Shown: positions 56,534-64,000 of the stretch, piece after piece | How positions within the stretch are numbered: position 1 is the stretch's first letter | How the letters are laid out: every line of letters starts with the position of its first letter | NCBI RefSeq assembly: GCF_900113635.1 | Contig: NZ_FOQA01000001.1 | Location: forward strand, 186,001-250,000 | Direction of reading: 5' to 3' | Origin: Tindallia magadiensis | Lineage (GTDB): Bacteria > Bacillota > Clostridia > Peptostreptococcales > Tindalliaceae | DNA: 64,000 nt | Program-made: the position numbers and the translations under genes | The notes under the pieces: model-generated | What the model was told of the DNA's origin: nothing | Seen by the model: the letters and a program-made list of their open reading frames with translations, nothing else | The model's database searches: none

Positions 56534-57321
56534 TACTCTTCCTCACCTTTCTCCTTTTGCTGATTAATTTCTTCACGTAATTTAGGTGGTAAAAAGGCTT
56601 TAAGCTTTTCTTCAATAATTCTAGGATTTTCACCAGCCTGTATTGAAAGCATTCCTTCGAGCATTATTTCTTTTAGCAGAATTTCTTCACGACTACGGAA
56701 TTTCAATTTGTTTGCAATAGGAAGAAAGATTAAGTTAGCCATTAAGGAGCCATAAAAAGTAGTAATCAACGCGACGGCCATCGCTGGTCCAATAGTTGAT
56801 GGATCATCAAGCCTTCGTAGCATGTTGATCAGACCGATTAGTGTTCCTATCATTCCAAAGGCCGGAGAATAGGCACCCATTGTTTCAAAAATACCTTGAC
56901 CTTCTTTATGTCTTTCTTCAACGAATGATAATTCTGTTTCTAGTAAATTTCTAACTAATTCCGGATCAGTTCCATCAACAACAAGCATAACTCCCTTTTG
57001 AAGGAAACTGTCGTCAATTTCTGCAGAAGCCTCCTCCAGAGCTAATAAGCCCTCTTTCCGAGCTGTATTCGCTAGTTCAATTATCTTTTCTATAATAGCT
57101 CCAGCTTCAAGAGTTTTGGATGAAAATGCTTTTCTAACAACTTTAAAAGCCTCAATTACCTTAAATAGCGGATATGCAACCAAGGTGGCTGAAATGGTCC
57201 CCCCAATTACGATTAATATCGAGGGTAAATTCAGATATGTAATAATTTCTCCATCCTGCATAATTCCCATGATGATAAACATAAACCCGATAATAATACC
57301 GGCTATCGTTGCTAAATCCAA
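56533..57321 (-). CDS. motA: flagellar stator protein MotA
   Basis: MotA forms the pentameric ion channel around MotB and pushes on FliG. The 262-residue protein has four membrane helices (about 3-25, 32-52, 145-170, 180-200), the charged cytoplasmic loop with the ARKEGLLALEE block, and the conserved PAFGMIGTLIGLI sequence. The start is TTG with GAGG 7 bases upstream. In many Bacilli motAB is separate; here it sits inside the fla/che operon after flbD. Confidence 0.95.
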   Translation of the reverse strand: MDLATIAGIIIGFMFIIMGIMQDGEIITYLNLPSILIVIGGTISATLVAYPLFKVIEAFKVVRKAFSSKTLEAGAIIEKIIELANTARKEGLLALEEASAEIDDSFLQKGVMLVVDGTDPELVRNLLETELSFVEERHKEGQGIFETMGAYSPAFGMIGTLIGLINMLRRLDDPSTIGPAMAVALITTFYGSLMANLIFLPIANKLKFRSREEILLKEIMLEGMLSIQAGENPRIIEEKLKAFLPPKLREEINQQKEKGEEE

Positions 57322-57350
57322 AACAGCACCTCTTTCCTATAATACATTTA

Positions 57351-57551
57351 TTAATCTTCCTTTACGTTAGGTTGTCCTAATTGACGTTTATAAACAATCA
57401 CTCTCTCTATTATATCAGAAGTATTCTCCAACACCACAATTTTATTTCCTGTAGTTAGTGTAATCACCGTATCTGGTGTTTCTTCAAGGTATTGAATTAG
57501 TTCCGCATTAACAACAATTTCACTTTTATTTAACCTTGTTAATTTGATCAT
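57351..57551 (-). CDS. flbD: FlbD/SwrD family protein
   Basis: This 66-residue protein is of the FlbD family; the B. subtilis member SwrD increases flagellar torque. The match runs end to end: IKLTRLNKSEIVVNAELIQ, then ETPDTVITLTTGNKIVVLE and a charged tail. I use the ATG at 57551 (a double ATG). It lies after the flgE hairpin and 30 bases before motA, which fits a role in stator function. Confidence 0.92.
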   Translation of the reverse strand: MIKLTRLNKSEIVVNAELIQYLEETPDTVITLTTGNKIVVLENTSDIIERVIVYKRQLGQPNVKED

Positions 57552-57617
57552 CATTCCACCTATTATCTTAAGATTTAGTTGGTTTTCTATAGAACCGTTT
57601 GCTTATTCACAATGGTT

Positions 57618-57660
57618 CTTCAGAGGTTCAGCATATCGAACCTCTGAAGTTTTTTATTTC
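57618..57660 (+). terminator. plus-strand intrinsic terminator behind flgE
   Basis: CTTCAGAGGTTC (57618-57629) and GAACCTCTGAAG (57638-57649) form a perfect 12-bp stem with an 8-base loop, followed on the plus strand by TTTTTTATTTC. This is a complete terminator for rightward transcription, although all genes run leftward. On the minus strand the same hairpin starts 12 bases after the flgE stop and has no T-run, so it may protect or process the operon mRNA. Confidence 0.75.
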
Positions 57661-59061
57661 TTATCTTTTCATATTAACAACTTCTTGTAACATTTCATCA
57701 CTTGTCGTAATAATCCTTGAGTTAGCCTGAAAACCCCGTTGAGTCGTGATCATATTAGTAAACTCTCTAGATAAATCTGTGTTAGACATCTCTAAAGCCG
57801 ACGGATTCAAGGCACCTAAACCACCTGATCCCGGCGTACCTACCATAGCTTGACCAGAGTTATTAGTTGAGCGATACATGTTGCTTCCATCCTTCTCCAG
57901 GCCTGCTGGATTACGAAAGTTAGCTAAAGCAACCTGGCCAATGACACGAGACTGTCCATTATCAAAGACACCGGTAATTTCTCCACTAGAGGCTACACTG
58001 AAATCCACTAAACTTCCTTGCTTATAACCATCGATGTCTAAAGCCGCTGCTGTAGATTCATTAGCAAACATAGTTAATTTAGAGAAGTCCACTGTAAAAT
58101 CTAGCTGACCAGCACCATTTGTCGCCCCCGCATCTATCGATAAGCCTTTAGTAAAACTACCATCATCATTCACCATTTTACCATCTTCATTAAAATAAAT
58201 TTTATGTGAAGCTGGTAAACCAATATCGTCTGGATCTGGATTCAAGGGATCATCTGGGTCAGTGAATGGATATAAAGTACCATCATCTCCGACATAGAAA
58301 GTTAAAACATCAAAAACACTATGGTTCTCACCATTAATTTCTTCCTGTTCAGCTTTCACGAACACCTGTTTGATCCGATGCTCACCTCCTAAGTTATCAA
58401 AAACCTCAAAGGTAGTTTCTCTTGCCACATATTGTTCCTGTCCAGGTATTATTCGAAAATCCTCATCAAAGATATCTGTTAATGGAATTTGATTGCCATC
58501 TTCATCTATCGCTACTTTCGTTGTACTATCAAGATTCCCTTCAAACCCGACATTCTCAGTTTGCTCCGCATCAAAGGTTTGCGCTCTTGAAATCACTAAG
58601 CCTTCCAAGTTAGTTCCTAGCACTCCATTCTCATCCGCCATATATCCTAGTACCCTCATACCACCGGGTGTTACTAAATTCCCAGATCGATCCAGTGCAA
58701 AATCCCCAGCTCGGGTATAACTTCGATCTTGAAAGTTAGGATCAGAAGAAACCATAAAAAATCCGTCTCCATTAATCATCATATCCGTGTTTACACCGGT
58801 CGTTTCTACAGCACCTCTTACGTGAAGGGTATCCATTGAATTAACCGTCATACCAAGTCCTACCTGTTGAGGATTAGTACCGCCCCTCCCGCCTTGAGGA
58901 GAACCAGCTCCTGCTAGGGTTTGATTAAATACATCTTGAAAAGTGGTTCGATTTGCTTTGAATCCTACCGTATTGACATTAGCAATATTATTACCAATGC
59001 TATCCATACGCAGCTGATGGGCACTTAAGCCGGAAACAGCTGAAAACATTGATCGCATCAT
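57661..59061 (-). CDS. flgE: flagellar hook protein FlgE
   Basis: FlgE builds the hook, the flexible joint. The 466-residue protein has the N-terminal rod/hook motif (MRSMFSAVSGLSAHQLRMDSIG) and the C-terminal counterpart (LSREFTNMITTQRGFQANSR then ITTSDEMLQEVVNMKR), with two or three surface domains between (about 90-400). The ATG at 59061 has GGAGG 9 bases upstream; the open frame beyond it is leader. It is flanked on both sides by about 100-base gaps with stem-loops. Confidence 0.95.
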   Translation of the reverse strand: MMRSMFSAVSGLSAHQLRMDSIGNNIANVNTVGFKANRTTFQDVFNQTLAGAGSPQGGRGGTNPQQVGLGMTVNSMDTLHVRGAVETTGVNTDMMINGDGFFMVSSDPNFQDRSYTRAGDFALDRSGNLVTPGGMRVLGYMADENGVLGTNLEGLVISRAQTFDAEQTENVGFEGNLDSTTKVAIDEDGNQIPLTDIFDEDFRIIPGQEQYVARETTFEVFDNLGGEHRIKQVFVKAEQEEINGENHSVFDVLTFYVGDDGTLYPFTDPDDPLNPDPDDIGLPASHKIYFNEDGKMVNDDGSFTKGLSIDAGATNGAGQLDFTVDFSKLTMFANESTAAALDIDGYKQGSLVDFSVASSGEITGVFDNGQSRVIGQVALANFRNPAGLEKDGSNMYRSTNNSGQAMVGTPGSGGLGALNPSALEMSNTDLSREFTNMITTQRGFQANSRIITTSDEMLQEVVNMKR

Positions 59062-59086
59062 CGTAAATGACCTCCTGTAATTTGGT

Positions 59087-59138
59087 TCACTTCGTCTGTC
59101 AGTCAGAAGTGACAAGCCTCCACAGCGTGGTCCGGCTT
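59087..59138 (-). other. two stem-loops in the flgE leader
   Basis: On the minus strand, AAGCC...GGCTT (59138-59134 with 59118-59114) encloses an inner CCAC/GTGG stem, and directly after it TCACTTC/GAAGTGA (59112-59106 with 59093-59087) forms a 7-bp stem. They fill most of the gap before the flgE ribosome-binding site. Neither has a T-run, so they are not intrinsic terminators. Confidence 0.6.
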
Positions 59139-59156
59139 GATATTATCCTTTTCACC

Positions 59157-59549
59157 TTAAACAATAACGGCTCCGTCAATATTCGTAAACGTTTGATCTT
59201 TTAGCTGTTCATCAATGGCAGCCGTAATCACAGTCTTGTTTTGTACACTTGCTATAAAAGCTCGATTATCCATCATAATTAGAGTTTCACGAATACCTTT
59301 TTGTGCTGCTCTATCAATGCCTTGATCCAGTCTGGACAATTCCTGAGGCGACAACTGAATATTGCGTTGTTCAAGTCTTTCTGAAGCATGCTTCGAAAAC
59401 TGAACGCCTTGATGTTTATTTAATTGTTTCGCTAAAACTTCTCCAAATCCTTTTTTACCAGCAACTGGATCTCTGGTAATCTTTTCTTTAATTGCGCTTG
59501 AATTGATCGGATTAAAGCTAGGTTGCATCTTCAGTCGTATGTTATTCAT
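59157..59549 (-). CDS. flagellar operon protein, TIGR02530 family
   Basis: This 130-residue protein matches the small flagellar family found between flgD and flgE in many Firmicutes and spirochaetes. Hallmarks are FSKHASERLEQRNIQLSPQE and the end FTNIDGAVIV. It is mostly helical and soluble. The molecular role is not known; the position suggests hook assembly. GGAGG lies 8 bases before the ATG. It follows flgD by 33 bases. Confidence 0.9.
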   Translation of the reverse strand: MNNIRLKMQPSFNPINSSAIKEKITRDPVAGKKGFGEVLAKQLNKHQGVQFSKHASERLEQRNIQLSPQELSRLDQGIDRAAQKGIRETLIMMDNRAFIASVQNKTVITAAIDEQLKDQTFTNIDGAVIV

Positions 59550-59582
59550 GCGCTTGCCTCCTTGCTATTCACGTTACAGTCT

Positions 59583-60023
59583 TTAATCTGTCGTGTTTTC
59601 GGTATTTTCTACACCCGCTTCTTCGTTCACTTCTTCGTCTTTATCCGTCTCTATTTCATCTCCATCTTCATGTGTTGCTAAATAAGCTTCAAGAACCTCA
59701 GCTAAAGAACCAATCTGTACAGCTACAGTTGCGTGACCTTCCACCATGTTGTTGTTCATAATTTTCATATGTTCCATCATGTCTTCATGGTTAGTTTTCA
59801 TAGATTCATTCATATTCTGCATCTGTTCCAAAGAACTAAATTGTGCCATTTGCGCAATAAACTCTCTGTCTTCCATAGGATTAAGTGGATCTTGATTGCT
59901 TAACTGTGTTGTGAGAAGCTTTAAGAATGCATCCTTATCTAGATTGTCATTAAATGTATTCTTTACTTCATCTGGATTGTAAATATTCGAGTTACCAATT
60001 CCATGCACAGCATCACTAGACAT
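59583..60023 (-). CDS. flgD: flagellar hook capping protein FlgD
   Basis: FlgD caps the growing hook. The 146-residue protein has the conserved N-terminal part ([39 protein letters not shown] region, about 29-67) but lacks the tudor/Ig-like C-terminal domains of E. coli FlgD, ending in a Glu/Asp/Thr-rich tail, as B. subtilis FlgD does. AAAGGAG is 6 bases before the ATG. It follows fliK by 17 bases. Confidence 0.93.
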   Translation of the reverse strand: MSSDAVHGIGNSNIYNPDEVKNTFNDNLDKDAFLKLLTTQLSNQDPLNPMEDREFIAQMAQFSSLEQMQNMNESMKTNHEDMMEHMKIMNNNMVEGHATVAVQIGSLAEVLEAYLATHEDGDEIETDKDEEVNEEAGVENTENTTD

Positions 60024-60040
60024 ATTAATCTCCTTTCTTC

Positions 60041-61435
60041 TTATCCAAGCTGATCAAATCCTTCTACGCTAAGATATGGGTTTGAGGCAATTACCGAAGA
60101 ATTGATTCTGTCTAAAGTCTGACCAAGCTCATCGTTCTGAATAGAAGCTTTTTTTCGCTTGCCTTTATTCATTTGATGTTGAAATTCTCTTTGTTTTTCA
60201 TATGCTTCCGGATCTTTTCCAACATACACTTCTAATTGAGTTATGTTCACACCTTTTGCAGCAAGAGATTCTTTAAGTTGGTCAAAATTATTTTCTATCA
60301 TATCTCTAGCGTAGGATGTTTCTGCAAAAATCCTAGCAGTCATATTGCCATCCTGATTTGCCAACTGAATAATTAGCTTCCCAAGGTGCTCAGGAATTAA
60401 CTGCATATGAACACGGCTTTCACCTTTTTCATGAATCATGCTGATATTCGCTACCATATCTTCCATTACTTGCTGATGCAGTTCAGATTTTTCCGTTTTC
60501 ACTTCCTCTACCAACTGAAGATTTTTTTCCAGTAAAGCTTCAATCTCTTGAAAAGGCATAATTACTTCTGAAGCCATTTTCACGTCAGATGTAACCGTTA
60601 TTTTTTCAGCCATACTCAGTCTTCCTTCTTCACCTTTAGTATTATCGCTTTCTTTATCGGTTTGCATTTTTTGCTCATCGCTAACACCCTGCTGCATGGT
60701 AACCTCTTTCCCTTTTTCCATCGCAAGAGAACTTACTTTTCCTTTTTCCTTGCTTTCTGAAGAGTCTTTAGCATCCGCTTTTTTAATGTCTTTATCATTC
60801 AGAAGCGATTGGAGTTTAATTTTATCTGTATTTTCTGAAGCCAACCGATCCTGCATCGTATTGATTTGATCTGATAAAGCCTGCAAAAAATCTTTTACGC
60901 CAGAGTTAGCCTCTTCGCTTTCCACGCTGATAGTAAGATTTTCCAGTTTTTCAGACAATAATATTAACAACTTTTCGAATGCTTCTATTTCAGGTTTTTC
61001 GTCAATCACTTCATAATCTTGGAACATGGCCAGCATTTCTATAAAAAGAATCGCTGTTTCTGAAAACTCTTGATCCATCAACTCTAGTAGTTTGGACAAT
61101 TGCTCATCGTCAAGCATTCCCAATAGTGTTGCCAAATCAACTTCCTCAGGAGATTCATGTTGCAATACATCTAATGCTTTTGCCAGATCCCTAAGATCCT
61201 TCTCTGTCAAAGACTTCAACTTGTTTTCTTTTGATTCTACTGATCTTTTGGAGGCAACAACATTCCTGCTGTTTGACCTCTCTTGGTTTCTTAATCTTGA
61301 ATCAGATCTAGACCGTTGAATGTGTTGAAGTCGTTCAGCAAAATTGTTTTTTTCCGTTTTTTGAGTTTCAGGAAAAGTTCTAGTATCTCTTGTTCTAGCT
61401 GCGAATTGAAATTGTTCACTCATTACTATATCCAC
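60041..61435 (-). CDS. fliK: flagellar hook-length control protein FliK
   Basis: FliK measures hook length and flips FlhB specificity. The 464-residue protein has a long, low-similarity helical ruler region (about 1-340, Glu/Lys/Asp-rich) and the C-terminal Flg_hook domain with [20 protein letters not shown] and [19 protein letters not shown] use the GTG at 61435, 7 bases after GGGGG. The N-terminus has an Arg/Ser-rich patch. It follows the MotE-like gene by about 49 bases. Confidence 0.9.
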   Translation of the reverse strand: MDIVMSEQFQFAARTRDTRTFPETQKTEKNNFAERLQHIQRSRSDSRLRNQERSNSRNVVASKRSVESKENKLKSLTEKDLRDLAKALDVLQHESPEEVDLATLLGMLDDEQLSKLLELMDQEFSETAILFIEMLAMFQDYEVIDEKPEIEAFEKLLILLSEKLENLTISVESEEANSGVKDFLQALSDQINTMQDRLASENTDKIKLQSLLNDKDIKKADAKDSSESKEKGKVSSLAMEKGKEVTMQQGVSDEQKMQTDKESDNTKGEEGRLSMAEKITVTSDVKMASEVIMPFQEIEALLEKNLQLVEEVKTEKSELHQQVMEDMVANISMIHEKGESRVHMQLIPEHLGKLIIQLANQDGNMTARIFAETSYARDMIENNFDQLKESLAAKGVNITQLEVYVGKDPEAYEKQREFQHQMNKGKRKKASIQNDELGQTLDRINSSVIASNPYLSVEGFDQLG

Positions 61436-61483
61436 TTTTTCACCCCCTTTCAAATTAACATGTTTTTACTTATATATCACTCT

Positions 61484-62725
61484 CTATTCTCTATATATTT
61501 TTTGGGAGAGAAGTGCTGCCCTAGGCGTGCTTAATTGTCCCATCAATTCAGAGATGTCCGCCGTACGCATTCCACGCAATACATCTAACACAAGATTTTC
61601 CTCTGTCTTAACAATCTGTTCTTCAGGCGAAAAAATATGTTGCTCTATGATCGTGTTGCTCACGAGCATCCTCTCGATAAGTGGTGCTAGTTCATCCATA
61701 TCCATGCGTTGATATACATCAACCATGTCTTTAACCTTTTGTTGATAATTTCTGTAAAAAGTCACCGCTTCACCCAAGTGTCGTGTCTTTCCATCACGGG
61801 TCGCAATCAGTTCTTCTAATAGCAGCATTTCATCATAGAGATCTTGTATAAAGTCCATGTCATTAACCTCCGACAGTATTCTGCCACCCCTATCAGTTGG
61901 AAAATGATGATAGATAAATGCCAACTCCTGAATAGAGTGATGTTGATCTGACCCGATTAATGGTAGTGTGTCATTGACCGACTTGCTTTCATATAAACTT
62001 GCTTTATTCATTAGTTGAGCCTCACGCGTTAGTTGATTTTCAATATTCCGATCGATTGCAGATCTGAAATTTGACGGTATTTGCATCCTAACCTGCTGGG
62101 CGATATCATCATCTATATAGCGTAAGTAATCTGCCGCTTTTGCTTCAGAAAACTGTCGAAAGATGTCCCCAAGCTCGTTTGATCCTATTTCTCCAGCAGA
62201 GTGCAGACGTTCTATTTCTTTCACTCCAGCAGGCAATGTTAAAGACGTAATGTAGTTCGCTGTTTCTATAGCAAAAACTTCTTGGTCCTGCTCTATTTCC
62301 TCTAAAATACGTTGAAGGCTACCATCTTGCAAAAAAGCTCTTTGTAGTCTTTCGTTGACATTAGTCATCTTTCTCGGGTTTTCCCTGCTCATTATATGCC
62401 TAAGTTCATTGTATAAATCTTCGTCTTCTCCTTTCAAGATAAGCAATTTATCTACGATTCGATCCTCGTCCATTCCTATATAATACTTAGCTATTTCTAA
62501 TTTTAACTCGTCTTGCTCATCAGGACTAGGAATTGACCTAAAGTAGTTGCCGACAGGACCCGGTATATGGGCAAATACATTGTTTGTTGTATCTTTAAAT
62601 GATTCATTTGTGTTATAAAGTATTGCTACTGTAAGTATAGGGATTAACAAGATAAATAGTGCAATTATAATGATGATTTTATAGGAACTAGACTTATCCT
62701 GCGTCACTTCAATTTCTTCAGCCAT
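61484..62725 (-). CDS. large MotE/YlxF-like membrane protein with MgtE-N-type repeats
   Basis: Between fliJ and fliK, Firmicutes usually carry ylxF, a roughly 200-residue protein with one membrane helix, a coiled coil and an MgtE-N-like domain (MotE family). This copy is 413 residues. It has one membrane helix (about 17-36) and no coiled coil; the rest is helical. Several short segments look like MgtE-N repeats, such as DIFRQFSEAKAADYLRYI and LDVLRGMRTADISELMGQL with a final STPRAALLSQKIY. A role in stator or export stability is inferred from position only. AAGGAGG precedes the ATG. Confidence 0.75.
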   Translation of the reverse strand: MAEEIEVTQDKSSSYKIIIIIALFILLIPILTVAILYNTNESFKDTTNNVFAHIPGPVGNYFRSIPSPDEQDELKLEIAKYYIGMDEDRIVDKLLILKGEDEDLYNELRHIMSRENPRKMTNVNERLQRAFLQDGSLQRILEEIEQDQEVFAIETANYITSLTLPAGVKEIERLHSAGEIGSNELGDIFRQFSEAKAADYLRYIDDDIAQQVRMQIPSNFRSAIDRNIENQLTREAQLMNKASLYESKSVNDTLPLIGSDQHHSIQELAFIYHHFPTDRGGRILSEVNDMDFIQDLYDEMLLLEELIATRDGKTRHLGEAVTFYRNYQQKVKDMVDVYQRMDMDELAPLIERMLVSNTIIEQHIFSPEEQIVKTEENLVLDVLRGMRTADISELMGQLSTPRAALLSQKIYRE

Positions 62726-62735
62726 TTAAACCTCC

Positions 62736-63179
62736 TTACTTGGTAGCACTTTTATGAGAAACAAATTGATCTATTTGTGATGCTTCCATTTTTTTAAATT
62801 CAGCCTTAAACGACTCATAATCATTTTCTCGTATTTTTTCGAATTTTTTCGTTTCTTTTTTTGCCTCTACTAAAATAGATCGGCATTTTTCAACCTCAAC
62901 TTCAGCTTTCAACAATTTGTTTTTTTGAATTTCCATCATATCTATAAGCCATTGTATTTGATTTGACTTGATTTGTACTTCATATATTTTCTGTTGTTCA
63001 TTAATATCTTGATTCCAACGTTCAAGCGCCATTTCATACTGTAGCTTTAAATCATTGAGCTTTTTTCTTTCTTCTTCTAATGCTTTGACAGCTTCACTCA
63101 TTATTTGCTTTGCTTTTTCTTCTTTTTTTTCTTTATAAGCTAGAATTGAATCAAATCGGAACCGAAAATTTTGATCCAT
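62736..63179 (-). CDS. fliJ: flagellar export chaperone FliJ
   Basis: FliJ is the coiled-coil stalk of the FliI ATPase ring and escorts export chaperones to FlhA. The 147-residue protein is one long charged antiparallel coiled coil beginning FRFRFDSILAYKEKKEEKA, as the family does. AGGGG lies 9 bases before the ATG. It lies 15 bases after fliI. Identification rests on topology, size and place. Confidence 0.9.
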   Translation of the reverse strand: MDQNFRFRFDSILAYKEKKEEKAKQIMSEAVKALEEERKKLNDLKLQYEMALERWNQDINEQQKIYEVQIKSNQIQWLIDMMEIQKNKLLKAEVEVEKCRSILVEAKKETKKFEKIRENDYESFKAEFKKMEASQIDQFVSHKSATK

Positions 63180-63194
63180 TTAAATCAGCCCCTA

Positions 63195-64000
63195 TTATAT
63201 ATTTAACAATTCACTAAGCATCACTATTGTATCTTCAAAGTTGCTTTTTTCATTAACATCTTGTTGCAAAAAACTATTTATTCTTTCTATCCTATCTATT
63301 GCAAAGTCAATCTTCTTATTTGAACCTCGAGCGTACGCACCAATGCTTATCAGGTCTTCAGCTTCTTTGTAAACCGAAAGTACTTCTTTGATATCATTCG
63401 CTAACTTCATTTGCTCTTTTGAAACGATATTTGGCATTACCCGACTTAAACTTGCTAGGACATCAATTGCTGGAAAATGAGTTTTATTGGCAAGTTTTCT
63501 CGATAATACAATATGTCCATCGAGTATTCCTCTAACAGCATCTGCAATAGGTTCGTTCATATCGTCTCCGTCTACTAATACAGTATACAATCCAGTAATA
63601 GATCCCTTGGAAGAGGTTCCAGACCTTTCTAGCAACTTAGGTAAAACAGCAAATACTGAGGGGGTGTAACCTTTGGTTACTGGCGGCTCACCAATCGCCA
63701 GTCCTATTTCACGCTGAGCCATAGAAAATCTAGTTATAGAATCCATCATTAACATAACATTAAAGTTCTGATCTCGAAAAAACTCTGCAATAGCACTAGC
63801 CAATAAAGCTCCCTTCATTCTGATTAATGGTGGTTGATCAGAAGTAGCAACAATAACGACAGATCTCTTAAGCCCTTCTTCTTGGAGATCATTTTCAATA
63901 AACTCCTTTACTTCACGCCCACGTTCACCAATTAACGCAATGACGTTCACATCCGCTTGGGTATTGCGTGCAATCATTCCTAGAAGTGTGCTTTTACCAA
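63195..64000 (-). CDS. fliI: flagellum-specific ATPase FliI, partial
   Basis: FliI energises type III export. The window edge cuts the gene: reading starts inside Walker A (GKSTLLGMIAR at the edge) and the C-terminal 268 or so residues are present. Visible are VIALIGERGREVKEFIE, Walker B NVMLMMDSITRFSMAQREIGLA, TKGYTPSVFAVLPKLLERSG and the DVLASLSRVMPNIVS block that marks the flagellar/secretion branch as opposed to F1 beta subunits. The N-terminal third is missing. Confidence 0.96.
   Translation of the reverse strand, partial: GKSTLLGMIARNTQADVNVIALIGERGREVKEFIENDLQEEGLKRSVVIVATSDQPPLIRMKGALLASAIAEFFRDQNFNVMLMMDSITRFSMAQREIGLAIGEPPVTKGYTPSVFAVLPKLLERSGTSSKGSITGLYTVLVDGDDMNEPIADAVRGILDGHIVLSRKLANKTHFPAIDVLASLSRVMPNIVSKEQMKLANDIKEVLSVYKEAEDLISIGAYARGSNKKIDFAIDRIERINSFLQQDVNEKSNFEDTIVMLSELLNI

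Noticed and set aside
1-64000. tRNA or rRNA genes, CRISPR arrays, insertion sequences, prophage
   Set aside because: No cloverleaf-like segments, regular repeats, transposase or integrase reading frames were found; every gap is accounted for above or is under about 230 bases.

Overview
The window is a dense 64-kb piece of a low-GC Gram-positive chromosome. Every gene that I can support lies on the minus strand, so the biological order runs from position 64000 down to 1. The organism is most likely a motile, endospore-forming member of the Clostridia. The reasons are a PolC-type replicase, RNase Y, a FliY/CheC/CheD chemotaxis set, a SwrB-like protein beside rpsB, the MEP isoprenoid genes dxr and ispG, a FtsK/SpoIIIE translocase, and spoVS behind a sequence that matches the sigma-H consensus. 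The gene order follows the Bacillus fla/che-to-recA backbone with Clostridia-type differences (ispG next to polC, motAB inside the fla/che cluster, no ymdB between rny and spoVS). I cannot name a genus from sequence alone. I see no tRNA, rRNA, insertion sequence, prophage or CRISPR array, and no gene-free stretch longer than about 230 bases.

Region 64000-36823 is the downstream part of a fla/che operon: fliI (cut by the window edge), fliJ, a large MotE-like gene, fliK, flgD, a TIGR02530-type gene, flgE, flbD, motA, motB, fliL, fliM, fliY, cheY, fliO, fliP, fliQ, fliR, flhB, flhA, flhF, flhG, a PilZ protein, cheB, cheA, cheW, cheC, cheD, sigD (fliA), a FapA-like gene, a small lysine-rich protein and a SwrB-like gene. 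Together these encode the export gate and ATPase, hook and hook cap, stator, switch, adaptation and phosphatase functions, and the flagellar sigma factor. Genes are packed with overlaps or gaps of a few bases. The exceptions are about 100-base gaps on both sides of flgE and in front of cheY, all of which contain strong stem-loops.

Region 36822-24408 starts with a promoter for rpsB-tsf-pyrH-frr, a 60-residue PASTA-like protein, uppS, cdsA, dxr, rseP, ispG and polC: translation, UMP kinase, ribosome recycling, isoprenoid and phospholipid precursors, a site-2 protease and the replicative polymerase. A second promoter overlaps the end of polC and drives rimP-nusA-ylxR-ylxQ-infB-rbfA-nrnA-truB-ribF. 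Its leader holds a terminator hairpin, which suggests attenuation by NusA. A promoter at the end of ribF serves rpsO-pnp, which ends at a strong terminator.

Region 14013-1 holds an M16 peptidase, ftsK/spoIIIE, rimO, pgsA, recA, rny (own promoter and terminator), spoVS (sigma-H-type promoter and terminator) and, from a sigma-A-type promoter, a PHP phosphoesterase, purB, asnS, rluB, a 158-residue unknown protein and the start of mnmM.

The least ordinary observations are these. Three genes (PHP, rny, fliP) have a good ribosome-binding site that points at an ATT AGT pair instead of a standard start codon. The hook gene is bracketed by hairpins, one of them a terminator facing against the operon. 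Several small or enlarged proteins of unknown role are embedded in otherwise canonical operons.
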